Source of the DNA: Polaribacter sp. SA4-10 | GTDB lineage: Bacteria; Bacteroidota; Bacteroidia; Flavobacteriales; Flavobacteriaceae | Reading direction: 5' to 3' | NCBI RefSeq assembly: GCF_002163835.1 | Contig: NZ_CP019331.1 | Span: 1,178,001-1,242,000 of the forward strand | Length of the DNA: 64,000 bases | Part shown: piece after piece, positions 26,481 to 34,388 of the stretch | How the letters are laid out: every line of letters starts with the position of its first letter | How positions within the stretch are numbered: position 1 is the stretch's first letter | Position numbers and translations under genes: made by a program | Notes under the pieces: generated by a model | Told to the model about the DNA's origin: nothing | The model's database searches: none | Seen by the model: the letters and a program-made list of their open reading frames with translations, nothing else

Positions 26481-26765
26481 TTACCTTTTATTTTTAAAGG
26501 CTTTGTTGTAGTTTTTGTCTAGTAAGACTTCTACATCTTTCATCTTGTAGTAAATTTTACTACCAATCTGAGAAAATGATACTTTACCTTCATCTCTCCA
26601 AGTTTGGGCGGTACGTTTGCTAATATTCATTAGCTGAATAAACTCCTGATTGTCAAGGAAAACATTTTGTGGGTTTTTTGAGTTTTCTTCTAATTTTCCG
26701 TTTAAGTTATCTAAACGATTTACTAAATTGTTGTACTGTTCTGATGTTAAAATTACTGCTTCCAT
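26481..26765 (-). CDS. HTH_17/MerR-like DNA-binding protein (excisionase-like)
   Basis: 94 residues. A winged-helix HTH spans about 38-85 (FIQLMNISKRTAQTWRDEGK, then FSQIGSKIYYKMKDVEVLL), the compact form used by excisionases and small regulators in Bacteroidota integrative elements. A short coiled-coil stretch (LVNRLDNLNGKLEE) precedes it. Its position between the integrase side and the replication gene fits a role in excision or in controlling replication. Confidence 0.8.
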   Translation of the reverse strand: MEAVILTSEQYNNLVNRLDNLNGKLEENSKNPQNVFLDNQEFIQLMNISKRTAQTWRDEGKVSFSQIGSKIYYKMKDVEVLLDKNYNKAFKNKR

Positions 26766-26855
26766 TTTGGTATATATTTTAAATTATACCGCAAGATTGC
26801 ATCAATGATAGGTACTTATAAGGCTGACCTTATAAGACCTTTTATTGACTGTATT

Positions 26856-28907
26856 TTAATGAAGTGGATTGTCTTTTATGTATTGTTTTGCATCTTTTTG
26901 AAACTTTTGAGAAACATCAGAAAAATCAAGTTTTGACTTTAATTCTAAACCTATCTCTTTTGCAATTATTTTACACAGTTTATCTATACCTATTTGAGAT
27001 AAAATATTTTCTTCTCTTAATGCTTCTACAACACCTCTTAAAGCTCCTTTCTTTCTTGAACTTAAAACAGACTTACCATCAACCGTAATACTTAAATCTT
27101 CAAGTAACTTTAGTATGTAATCCTGATTCTCTTGATTTACAAATGTTTTAAAACTATCTATTCCTTCTACTTCTAATGATAAATATTTTGTTTGATTGGG
27201 TAAAAAAGTAATAGGGCTAATTTGAATTGTTTCTTTTATAAATTCAGCTTCTATTGATAAAAACTCCTTAAATAGATTTGGGTATTTATCTTCTTTATCT
27301 TTAAAATCTTTCTTTCTATCTACTAAGATTCTAAATTTCAACTCTCTATGCCTTAACTCTTTTAATCTACTTTGTATATATAATACTTTATTGTTTGGCT
27401 CTGCATTATCTAAAACACCTTGTAAGCGTGATATACTTTTCTCAAATATTCGGCTATATTTTTCACGATGATTATAAAAATGAATATCTAATGGTAATGA
27501 AGTACTAAACATTTCTTTTAAAAAAGCATTCATTGCTTCTTCAAGTTCAATTGACAACTCTTTATCTAATACCATTTGATTTGTTAATGAAAGAATCATA
27601 GTATGCGAAGCTGCATCACGTTTGAAATACATAGTTCTTGTATCAAATATTTCATTATAATTTACAGAAATATACCAACTAATATTCTGTAAAATATATG
27701 CTTCTTTTAATTTCTTTAAATACTTTTTTTCGCCTTTATTAAATAATGCATTTATCTTAAAATCTGATATAAGTGGATTTTTATTTTCATCTCTAAGTAA
27801 GTAAAAAACCTCCTTTTTTTTAATTTTATTGTATTTATCTATTTGCTTCTCAAATTCATTTCTTAAATAATTACGAATCACTTTTTTACTATTTGCTCGA
27901 TTAAATGCAAAATCCCCAATTACTTTAGTTATTGATTGAAATTCTTGCTCAGCTTCATTAATTTTCTGATTTAACAAATCTTCCCAAACAGAATATTTAA
28001 AAGGGTCTTGAATAGATTTACCTTTAACAATATCTTTTAACCAAGACAACAAGAGGTCTAGCGTATAAAACACCATATATTCATTACTAAACAGCGTTTT
28101 TGGCTCACTTGACAACTTAGTTAATACTTTGCCTACTGTTGATGGGTTTAAGCGTCTAAACTCTATTCTATCGTTAAAAAAAGATGGATAATTAAATAAT
28201 AACAATTCATCATTAAAATTATCAATATCAAAACCTTTAAAAGCAAAAAGTTTAGCCAGTATTCTTTTTATTTCTTTGGCATCATTTAATGATTCTATTA
28301 ACTCTTCTTCAAGAATTTGAATTTGCTCATTAATAAACTCTAAAGGCTCATTTATTGTAGAACAATATTCTTGATGGTTTTTAACTAATAATTCAACCTC
28401 ATAAGAAACTATTTTTATTAATCTATCAGATTGCCAAGTAACCATTTTATAATAGTCCTCTTTTTCTATATTATATTGATTATCATACGTGATAAGATAC
28501 TGACATTCTTTTCCAGATAAAAAATCATTAAAAGTGAATTTTGGTATTTGCTTTCTTAAAACACTAACTCTTTTGTGTATTAAGTAATTTATCTTACCTA
28601 AATAAACTGCTTCTTTTAATTCTACAAATTCATCTACATTCAGTAAAAAATACCTACTTGAAAATTGAGTAAGTAACCAATCTTCTGAACTGTGATTTTT
28701 CACATAGTATGGGTGGTTATTCTCATCAATTAATTCTTTAATTCTGTTTTCTTCAGATACTAGAAACTTAAATTCGTCAAAGTGCTCGAGGTTCTTCACC
28801 TTATTTAAAACGTTAGTTTTAAAATCTTGTTCTGCTTTTTTTACTGCATCAGAATGAATCGTTTCAAATTGAGCTTTTAAAATAGTATTGATGGGTTTGT
28901 TGAACAT
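26856..28907 (-). CDS. Large uncharacterised protein paired with the element integrase
   Basis: 683 residues, predominantly helical and Lys/Glu-rich, with no signal peptide or recognised enzymatic motif. A conserved-looking segment around 430-540 (MYFKRDAASHTMILSLTNQM, then LQGVLDNAEP) and a C-terminal block (SSRKKGALRGVVEALREENI, ending YIKDNPLH) could be DNA- or protein-interaction domains. It starts 3 bp downstream of the integrase stop, so the two are co-translated. That pairing suggests a function in integration, excision or element control. I do not recognise a family. Confidence 0.6.
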   Translation of the reverse strand: MFNKPINTILKAQFETIHSDAVKKAEQDFKTNVLNKVKNLEHFDEFKFLVSEENRIKELIDENNHPYYVKNHSSEDWLLTQFSSRYFLLNVDEFVELKEAVYLGKINYLIHKRVSVLRKQIPKFTFNDFLSGKECQYLITYDNQYNIEKEDYYKMVTWQSDRLIKIVSYEVELLVKNHQEYCSTINEPLEFINEQIQILEEELIESLNDAKEIKRILAKLFAFKGFDIDNFNDELLLFNYPSFFNDRIEFRRLNPSTVGKVLTKLSSEPKTLFSNEYMVFYTLDLLLSWLKDIVKGKSIQDPFKYSVWEDLLNQKINEAEQEFQSITKVIGDFAFNRANSKKVIRNYLRNEFEKQIDKYNKIKKKEVFYLLRDENKNPLISDFKINALFNKGEKKYLKKLKEAYILQNISWYISVNYNEIFDTRTMYFKRDAASHTMILSLTNQMVLDKELSIELEEAMNAFLKEMFSTSLPLDIHFYNHREKYSRIFEKSISRLQGVLDNAEPNNKVLYIQSRLKELRHRELKFRILVDRKKDFKDKEDKYPNLFKEFLSIEAEFIKETIQISPITFLPNQTKYLSLEVEGIDSFKTFVNQENQDYILKLLEDLSITVDGKSVLSSRKKGALRGVVEALREENILSQIGIDKLCKIIAKEIGLELKSKLDFSDVSQKFQKDAKQYIKDNPLH

Positions 28908-28910
28908 ATT

Positions 28911-30128
28911 TTAATTGATGTATTTATCTACTGCATTATCTAATTCACTACTTATAATTTTTGCATATACTTGTGTTATTCCAATATCTGAATGGTCCAT
29001 AAGTTTAGAAACGTGTTCTATACGCATACCATTGTTTAACGCTCTGGTAGCAAATGTATGCCTACTTATATGGAATGTTAAAGAGAAAGGTAATTCTAAA
29101 CTTTTACCCATTCTTGTTAAATACATACAACTTAATGCAATTGCTTGTCCTACTACTTTAGCTCTTCGTTCTCTATCAATAAAATAATCTTTATCAATAT
29201 TTGCAAAAGGAAATATTATATCATCTTGTTTTGTCTCTGATGTTTTATATTTTTCTAAAATATCAATTGCTTTTTGTCCTATTCTTATACTATGCTGCCT
29301 GCTAGTTTTACGAATATTTTTTGTTACTTTTTGCTCTTTAGAATTGTAGTTATTCCATTTTAATTCGATTACATCACCAAACCTTAAACCACCTGCAAAG
29401 ATTGAAAAGATAAACATATCTTTTATAATTTGTGCCTTTGCCTTATCGGAAACCTCTAATTTAATAAAAGCATCTAATTGTTCTGCTGTTAAATAACGTT
29501 TTGTACTCTTTGCTTTTTTTACTTTAAACTTACTGAAAGGAAAATGATTTAAAGGTACTAAATCTTCTCTCTGCGCTTCTTTAAACATTAGGTTAAGAAT
29601 CTTTAAAGAAAAATTTATAGTTGTGTTATTGTTACCTAAAGTAGTGCTACAGTAACCTGCATAGTCTTTTAAAGTTGTTACCGTAATATCTTCAAACATT
29701 AACTCTCTATGACCAACAAAAGTTTCAAACTTTTTGATATAGTTTTTATAATTATTATAGGTTGATAGCGCAAGTGTGTCTTTTTGTTTTTCACAACGAT
29801 TATATGAATACTCAAAGAAGTTTGTTAATGGCTTGCCTTTTATTGCTTCTTTTAATTTTCGTGCTGATGTAGATTTATTCTTTCTTTCTAAGTCCGCAAC
29901 ATCTCCCTTTGCATCTGCAACTTTTTGAGAGATATAAGCATTTAATCTTCCAGAATTACTGTGATTCTTTTTAACTTTTTGTTTATCTTCATCCCATTCA
30001 TTTGGGTTTAATTTTAAACTCAAAGAAATAAATTTTGTTTTACGGTCTTTTATTAATCTAAGATATAAAGGTGCTTCGCCTGATTTATCTATCTTATCTT
30101 TTTTTAGAATTAATTTTATTGAAGACAT
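28911..30128 (-). CDS. Tyrosine integrase of the integrative element
   Basis: 405 residues from the ATG at 30128. The upstream part of the open frame (to 30236) is rejected, because MSSIKLILKKDKIDKSGEAP is the standard N-terminus of Bacteroidota integrases with an Arm-DNA-bind_5 domain. A SAM-like core-binding domain and catalytic domain follow: Arg in FAGGLRFGDVIEL, Lys in NIRKTS, His-x-x-Arg in FHISRHTFATRA, His in MDHSDIGITQ and the nucleophile in QVYAKI. It catalyses integration between the att repeats at both ends. It lies about 180 bp inside attR and reads inward. Confidence 0.9.
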   Translation of the reverse strand: MSSIKLILKKDKIDKSGEAPLYLRLIKDRKTKFISLSLKLNPNEWDEDKQKVKKNHSNSGRLNAYISQKVADAKGDVADLERKNKSTSARKLKEAIKGKPLTNFFEYSYNRCEKQKDTLALSTYNNYKNYIKKFETFVGHRELMFEDITVTTLKDYAGYCSTTLGNNNTTINFSLKILNLMFKEAQREDLVPLNHFPFSKFKVKKAKSTKRYLTAEQLDAFIKLEVSDKAKAQIIKDMFIFSIFAGGLRFGDVIELKWNNYNSKEQKVTKNIRKTSRQHSIRIGQKAIDILEKYKTSETKQDDIIFPFANIDKDYFIDRERRAKVVGQAIALSCMYLTRMGKSLELPFSLTFHISRHTFATRALNNGMRIEHVSKLMDHSDIGITQVYAKIISSELDNAVDKYIN

Positions 30129-30175
30129 AATGTATTGATTTATAGAGAGTGCAATGGACTGCAAACCAATACTAA

Positions 30176-30195
30176 GGTACAACATTAGGTATAAC
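30176..30195 (+). repeat. Right arm-type integrase-binding repeats (candidate)
   Basis: GGTACAACATTAGGTATAAC, nearly the same as 14604-14622, just upstream of the integrase start. Its position may also allow the integrase to control its own promoter. Confidence 0.55.
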
Positions 30196-30308
30196 AAACA
30201 ATGCTTTTTAATGTATTTTATTGCATTATGTTGCATTAACTAAAACAACAAAACCCTTTATTTACAAGGCTTTAAGTGAAATATAAAGAAATTGAATATA
30301 ATATTAAG

Positions 30309-30320
30309 ACAACACGGTGT
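30309..30320. repeat. Right attachment repeat of the integrative element
   Basis: ACAACACGGTGT, differing at one base from the left repeat. It continues directly into TATAATTCATTGC, the standard attC-like sequence, showing where the host DNA resumes. Confidence 0.65.
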
Positions 30321-30428
30321 ATAATTCATTGCTTTGGTCGTTGCTTATTTGGAAAATTCTTTCGGAATTTTCTCTGGCACGTTTTTGTTTGCTAAATTAG
30401 TTGCTTAAACACGCAACTAACCATACAC
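30309..30428 (+). repeat. Body of attC-like site 4
   Basis: Continuation of the site begun at 14526. It includes an inner hairpin GAAAATTC (30352-30359) / GAATTTTC (30365-30372), GCTTAAACACGCAAC and the right arm ending CCATACAC, where an IS110-family element is inserted. The inner stem differs from site 2 on both arms at the same level, preserving pairing. Confidence 0.8.
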
Positions 30429-30468
30429 GTATTCCAAGATCAAATCCTAATAGAAGTTACTATTTTTT

Positions 30469-31461
30469 TTATGCTGCATAATTTTGAAGAACTACATAAG
30501 GAGTTCCTCTTTTTACTACTGCAAATGCTCTAGCTATGAGTTTATTTCTAACATTATTTATCGCTAGCATTTTATCTTTTCCTTCCGCTAACTTTCTCTT
30601 ATAATAGATTCGTAATTCACTATCATGTTGAATGGCAGAAATACTTGCCATACTTAATAAACTTTTCATCTTTCTATCTCCTAAATAATGACATTGCTTT
30701 CTTCTTTTTATACTAGTACCCGACTCATGTGCAAAAGGTGCTGTTCCACAATAACTCGAGAAAGAACGCCAATTATCAAATCTTGTAAAATTACCTGTAT
30801 GGTAAATTAATTGACAAGCAACCACAAAACCAACTCCCTTTAAACTTGATAATAATTCATAATTTTTTTGCATTGAAACATCATCAAAGATGAGCTCTTC
30901 TATTCTAATCTCTATTGCCTTTACTTGTTTAGATAAGTAATCAATACTTCTTTTTAAACTGATACAACCTGCATCTGTGGTAGAACTTGTTAAAAATACT
31001 TTCATCTCTTTTAAAGTACCTTTCAAACCAGCATTGTTTCTAACTAGTTGATCTCTTAACGCTAATAATCTACCAAGTTCTAAATGGGTTGTACTTTTAA
31101 CTGTACTTGGAATTAATTCTTCTCTATAAATCCACCCATATCTAGCAATTAAACTTGCATCCAAACGATCTGTTTTCTCTTTTACAATACCTGAGGAACG
31201 CTTAATTTTCAATGGGCTTTCTTCTACATAAACAATCTTCTGACTATTTAGATAAAGTGCTAATTTTAAAGAATAATATCCCGTATTCTCAAAACAATAA
31301 AAAACACTAACCCCTTTTGTTGATTTTAAAACCCAGTTTAATAAGCTTTTATAACCTACAATATCATTCTTAAACTCCTTGTGAACTTGAGCTTGATAAC
31401 AATAAGCATCAATTGTTTTTTTTGATACATCAATTCCTACGACTTCTTTGTAATTTTTCAT
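30469..31461 (-). CDS. IS110-family DEDD transposase, copy A
   Basis: 330 residues. N-terminal RuvC-like DEDD domain: Asp11 in VVGIDVSKKT, Glu in FYCFENTGYYS, two Asp in KTDRLDASLIARY. C-terminal Tnp_20 domain: LSSLKGVGFVVACQL and FSSYCGTAPFAHESGTS with the conserved Ser region, ending GTPYVVLQNYAA. Full length and apparently intact. The recombinase acts with a bridge RNA to insert the element at a guided target. Confidence 0.92.
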   Translation of the reverse strand: MKNYKEVVGIDVSKKTIDAYCYQAQVHKEFKNDIVGYKSLLNWVLKSTKGVSVFYCFENTGYYSLKLALYLNSQKIVYVEESPLKIKRSSGIVKEKTDRLDASLIARYGWIYREELIPSTVKSTTHLELGRLLALRDQLVRNNAGLKGTLKEMKVFLTSSTTDAGCISLKRSIDYLSKQVKAIEIRIEELIFDDVSMQKNYELLSSLKGVGFVVACQLIYHTGNFTRFDNWRSFSSYCGTAPFAHESGTSIKRRKQCHYLGDRKMKSLLSMASISAIQHDSELRIYYKRKLAEGKDKMLAINNVRNKLIARAFAVVKRGTPYVVLQNYAA

Positions 31462-31504
31462 ATTTTTACATTTAAGTGAATAAATATGTTGCTTTAACTA
31501 CTTC

Positions 31505-31640
31505 CTTTATCGGGAGATTTAACTCCTGGTATTCCAAATGGTTCTTGGCAACTTTATAGAAAGAGAGGACTCGTACGTGTACTGGAGCTTCAAATCTAAA
31601 ACACGTTATAGTTCTCCTCTTTTTCTATCTAAAGATATTT
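31505..31640 (-). ncRNA. Predicted bridge (seek) RNA of IS110 copy A
   Basis: On the minus strand, upstream of the transposase, a 13-bp stem (arms 31615-31627 and 31557-31569, one mismatch) encloses a large loop. Within the loop, AACGTGTT (opposite 31600-31607) is complementary to the right insertion flank AACACGTT (31656-31663), and TACACGTA (opposite 31574-31581) equals the left junction TACAC|GTA. A following loop has TTGGAATAC (opposite 31530-31538), complementary to the element end GTATTCCAA (30429-30437). This is the target-loop/donor-loop plan of IS110 bridge RNAs. The ends of the transcript are approximate. Confidence 0.65.
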
Positions 31641-31655
31641 AATACAAACTAAAGA

Positions 31656-31670
31656 AACACGTTGTGTTTA
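31656..31670 (+). repeat. 3' end of attC-like site 4 with cassette-5 box
   Basis: AACAC followed by GTTGTGTTTA (31661-31670). The reverse complement TAAACACAAC occurs at 34251-34260, closing cassette 5. Confidence 0.8.
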
Positions 31671-31754
31671 ATTAATAACCATCAATAATACTATTGTCGT
31701 TTCTGTAACACCTCGCTTTAAAAAGCATCAAATCATTAAGCGAAAGGAAAAACA

Positions 31755-32627
31755 ATGAAGAACCCATTATCAGATAAATATTCGGAAAAAGAAAACATAA
31801 TCCTAGTGGACAGAATACTTGAAGGAGATTCGAAAGCACTTAACCAGCTAGTAGACATTCATCAGGCTTTTATTTACAATGTAGCATGGAAAATGACCCA
31901 CAGTAACGAGGATGCCCTGGACTTAACTCAAGAAGTGCTTATTAAAGTAATTACCAAACTGTCAACTTTTAAAAAAGAAAGTGCTTTTAGAACATGGTTA
32001 TATCGGATTGTGTTTAATGAGTTTTTACAATCAAAAAGAAAACAGAAAGAAAAAGCCTTCCCCAGTTTCGAAGAACATGACCGACAATTAAATGCCGTTC
32101 CTGATCCAGAACTGACACCAGAAGAAGAACTGGAATTAAAAGATTATACTCGAGAGGTTAAATTCAGATGCACTTCCGCTATGCTTATTTGCCTTGATAG
32201 AGAACAAAGACTAATATATTTGTTAGGAGACTCCTTCAGTATCGATCACAATGTAGGTGCCGAAATTTCTGGAATTACACCTCAAAACTTCAGGGTAAAA
32301 TTGTCCAGAGCACGGAAAGAATTACACAATTACATGGAGTATAGATGTGGATTGATAAAAAAGTCTAATCCGTGTAGATGTTCTAAAAAAGCAAAGAGCG
32401 CTTTGAAAATGGGTGTATTGAATGAGAACAATCTGATCTTCAAAACTTCCTTTACAAAGAAAATTGGTGATTTCGTTACAGAAAATCTGGATACCATCAC
32501 AGATGTGATAGACCATAAATATGTGGAAATATTTAGAGATCATCCGACCAAAACGAAATTTGATGCAGAAACAGTTATTAGCAAAATAATTAATGACAAA
32601 ACCATCAAAAATTTATTTAAACTTTAA
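31755..32627 (+). CDS. ECF-type sigma factor with Cys-rich C-terminal extension (cassette 5)
   Basis: 290 residues. Sigma2 region (LNQLVDIHQAFIYNVAWKMT, DALDLTQEVLIKVI, FRTWLYRIVFNEF) and sigma4 region (REQRLIYLLGDSF, ISGITPQNFRVKLSRARKEL) are complete. After sigma4 comes CGLIKKSNPCRCSKKAKSAL, a Cys-rich motif found in a subset of ECF sigma factors, which may bind metal and sense a signal, plus about 80 further residues. No anti-sigma gene is adjacent. It is the first gene of a three-gene cassette and may control it. Confidence 0.85.
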   Translation: MKNPLSDKYSEKENIILVDRILEGDSKALNQLVDIHQAFIYNVAWKMTHSNEDALDLTQEVLIKVITKLSTFKKESAFRTWLYRIVFNEFLQSKRKQKEKAFPSFEEHDRQLNAVPDPELTPEEELELKDYTREVKFRCTSAMLICLDREQRLIYLLGDSFSIDHNVGAEISGITPQNFRVKLSRARKELHNYMEYRCGLIKKSNPCRCSKKAKSALKMGVLNENNLIFKTSFTKKIGDFVTENLDTITDVIDHKYVEIFRDHPTKTKFDAETVISKIINDKTIKNLFKL

Positions 32628-32773
32628 TTTAAACTGCTTGATAATGAGTGGTAAGCCGCTGGATCCCCTTTATTTAATTCGTTTTTGTGTAACACGTCCA
32701 TTTTTGATGCATCTAAATGTTCAAACGCCATAATGGGGTTTAAATTTAATATAAATCAAAAAAAAATAAAGGT

Positions 32774-33334
32774 ATGTTAATTACAATTTTAGTTATAGTT
32801 GGAGTGCTTGTAATGCTCAACGTTATAGTAAAAAGAGATTTGCATTTTGAAGAAGAGGTGTTGATAAATAAAGGCATTGATGAATCTTGGGAAGTTCTTG
32901 GGAACCAATTTACGGAGGCTCATTTGTGGTCTACAAATTTTAAATCCTCTAGGCCAGGAGGAAAACCTAAATTGAATGGTCTTGATTATCTCCACCGTGA
33001 AACCATGACTGAAAAGGGTGAGAATTTTCAAGAGTTAGATGAATTCGACCCAGATAATTACAAATTGTCTTATCATGTATCAAAAGGAGTTCCAGGAATT
33101 GCGAAAAGTGCGCTGGGTGATTGGAGTTTAAGTAAATTGAGTAATGAACAAACTAGATTGAATGTTCACTTTATATTGGAAACAAAAGGTCTTTTAGGGT
33201 TTGTAATGAGTCCAATTATCTCCAGTAAGATTAGTAACGCATCGACTGAAATTACAGAAGAACTCAAATACTATCTAGAAAATGGCAAACCACATCTTAG
33301 GAAATTAGAATCAAATAATAATAATAATAACTAA
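32774..33334 (+). CDS. SRPBCC-family protein with N-terminal membrane anchor (cassette 5)
   Basis: 186 residues. An N-terminal hydrophobic segment (MLITILVIVGVLVMLNVIV) precedes a START/polyketide-cyclase-like fold: HFEEEVLINKGIDESWEVLG at the beginning and a C-terminal helix (KISNASTEITEELKYYLENG). A poly-Asn tail ends the protein because of an AAT repeat just before the stop. Such domains bind hydrophobic ligands. It lies 6 bp before a haloalkane-dehalogenase-like gene, so both probably act on related small molecules. Confidence 0.7.
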   Translation: MLITILVIVGVLVMLNVIVKRDLHFEEEVLINKGIDESWEVLGNQFTEAHLWSTNFKSSRPGGKPKLNGLDYLHRETMTEKGENFQELDEFDPDNYKLSYHVSKGVPGIAKSALGDWSLSKLSNEQTRLNVHFILETKGLLGFVMSPIISSKISNASTEITEELKYYLENGKPHLRKLESNNNNNN

Positions 33335-33340
33335 GAAAAA

Positions 33341-34225
33341 ATGGAAAAGAATATATCAGCAGAATTCCCTTTCGAATCAAAGTATTTGGAGGTTAATGGA
33401 AGTAAAATACATTATATCGAAGAAGGTGAAGGAGATCCAATATTATTTCTACATGGCAATCCAGCATCGAACTATTTATGGCGGAATATTATTCCTTACG
33501 TCGGCAAACAAGCTAGATGTATCGCTCCTGACTTAATAGGAATGGGGAAATCTAGCAAGCCTGATATAGACTATGGTTTTCAAGATTCATATGACTATTT
33601 GGATTCATTTATTAAGCAACTCGGCTTAAAAAACGTTACACTTATACTACATGATTGGGGTTCAGGTTTAGGATTTCATTATGCAAATACACATCAGGAA
33701 AACATCAAAGCTATTGTCTTTATGGAGGCCATGTATGATGCACCTTCTATATCTGACATGCCATTTTCTCTAAAAATAGCACTGAAAATGATTCGTAATC
33801 CGATATTTGGAAAATTAATGGTTTTGAGGGCTAATTTATTCATAAAAAAAATGCTGCCCGATACCATCTCACGGAAACTAAACAAGGATGAAAAGAATTA
33901 CTATTCAGCACCTTACCCTAATGCTAAGAGTAGAAAGCCATTATTAGCATGGGCAATGAATGTACCATTTAAAGATGGCAAAACTACCAGCGCAACCGCA
34001 GCTATTAAATCTTGGGCAAAATGGTTGTCAAAAAGTGATATCCCAAAACTATGCTTCTATGCTTCGCCAGGAATAATTATGAAACAAAAAGATATTGAGG
34101 TGATAAAAAACACATTTAAAAATACAGAGATAGTGTATTTGGGCCCCGGACTCCATTTTATACAAGAAGATTATCCGCATGAAATAGGAAATGCAATTTC
34201 TAAATGGTACGACAAAATTAAATAA
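33341..34225 (+). CDS. Haloalkane dehalogenase-like alpha/beta hydrolase (cassette 5)
   Basis: 294 residues. Oxyanion motif LHGNPASNYLWRNIIPYV, nucleophile Asp105 in ILHDWGSGLGFHYA, and base His272 in GPGLHFIQEDYPHEIG are typical of subfamily II haloalkane dehalogenases (DhaA/LinB type), which hydrolyse carbon-halogen bonds. The expected halide-stabilising Asn in the first block and Trp next to the nucleophile (Trp106) are present. The catalytic acid is probably the Glu in FMEAMYDAP. No signal peptide, so cytoplasmic. It ends 25 bp before the cassette's 3' box. Real substrates may be other than halogenated compounds. Confidence 0.82.
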   Translation: MEKNISAEFPFESKYLEVNGSKIHYIEEGEGDPILFLHGNPASNYLWRNIIPYVGKQARCIAPDLIGMGKSSKPDIDYGFQDSYDYLDSFIKQLGLKNVTLILHDWGSGLGFHYANTHQENIKAIVFMEAMYDAPSISDMPFSLKIALKMIRNPIFGKLMVLRANLFIKKMLPDTISRKLNKDEKNYYSAPYPNAKSRKPLLAWAMNVPFKDGKTTSATAAIKSWAKWLSKSDIPKLCFYASPGIIMKQKDIEVIKNTFKNTEIVYLGPGLHFIQEDYPHEIGNAISKWYDKIK

Positions 34226-34250
34226 CATAATTTTCAAGAAACATAAAAAC

Positions 34251-34386
34251 TAAACACAACAATGTATAAAAGCAATAGCGGTTCTTGTGCAAACTTGAAC
34301 CGTTTTTGCGTTTAATTAAGTATCTTATAACATGAAAAGTAAGTGCTTTAAATCCGCTACTGCTCTTATACTAAACGTTCTACGCA
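34251..34386 (+). repeat. attC-like site 5 (136 bp)
   Basis: TAAACACAAC (34251-34260), then AATGTATAAAAGCAATAGCGG pairing with CCGCTACTGCTCTTATAC, inner stem CGGTTC (34279-34284) / GAACCG (34297-34302), and the next box GTTCTACGCA (34377-34386). Divergent in sequence from sites 2-8 but with the same form and length. Confidence 0.8.
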
Positions 34387-34388
34387 AT

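Larger units (their letters stand above)
14531..30320. mobile_element. 15.8-kb integrative element inserted in attC-like site 4
   Basis: Flanked by direct repeats ACAACAC(A/G)GTGT (11 of 12 identical). It carries an integrase at the right end next to an excisionase-like HTH protein and a putative gpII-type replication protein, then cargo: type I restriction genes, a DUF3800 gene, a putative toxin-antitoxin-chaperone set and DUF6266. All genes are on the minus strand. Shared arm-like repeats near both ends (AGGTACAAC, AGGTATAAC) support the limits. No mobilisation relaxase other than the replication protein is recognised, so it may be an IME or phage-satellite-like island. Confidence 0.75.
30429..31655 (-). 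mobile_element. IS110-family insertion sequence, copy A
   Basis: About 1.23 kb from GTATTCCAAG to ...ACTAAAG(A). It lies between CATACAC and the last 15 bp of attC-like site 4. It encodes one DEDD transposase and has a 190-bp non-coding region upstream of it that can fold as a bridge RNA. Taking it out, together with the integrative element, restores a 140-bp site, which supports the chosen ends to within a few bases. No target duplication or terminal inverted repeats are seen, as expected for IS110 elements. Confidence 0.8.

Noticed and set aside
30129..30236. N-terminal extension of the element integrase (36 residues)
   Set aside because: The upstream part is not of integrase character and covers the arm-type repeat and promoter region; the internal ATG at 30128 matches the family N-terminus.
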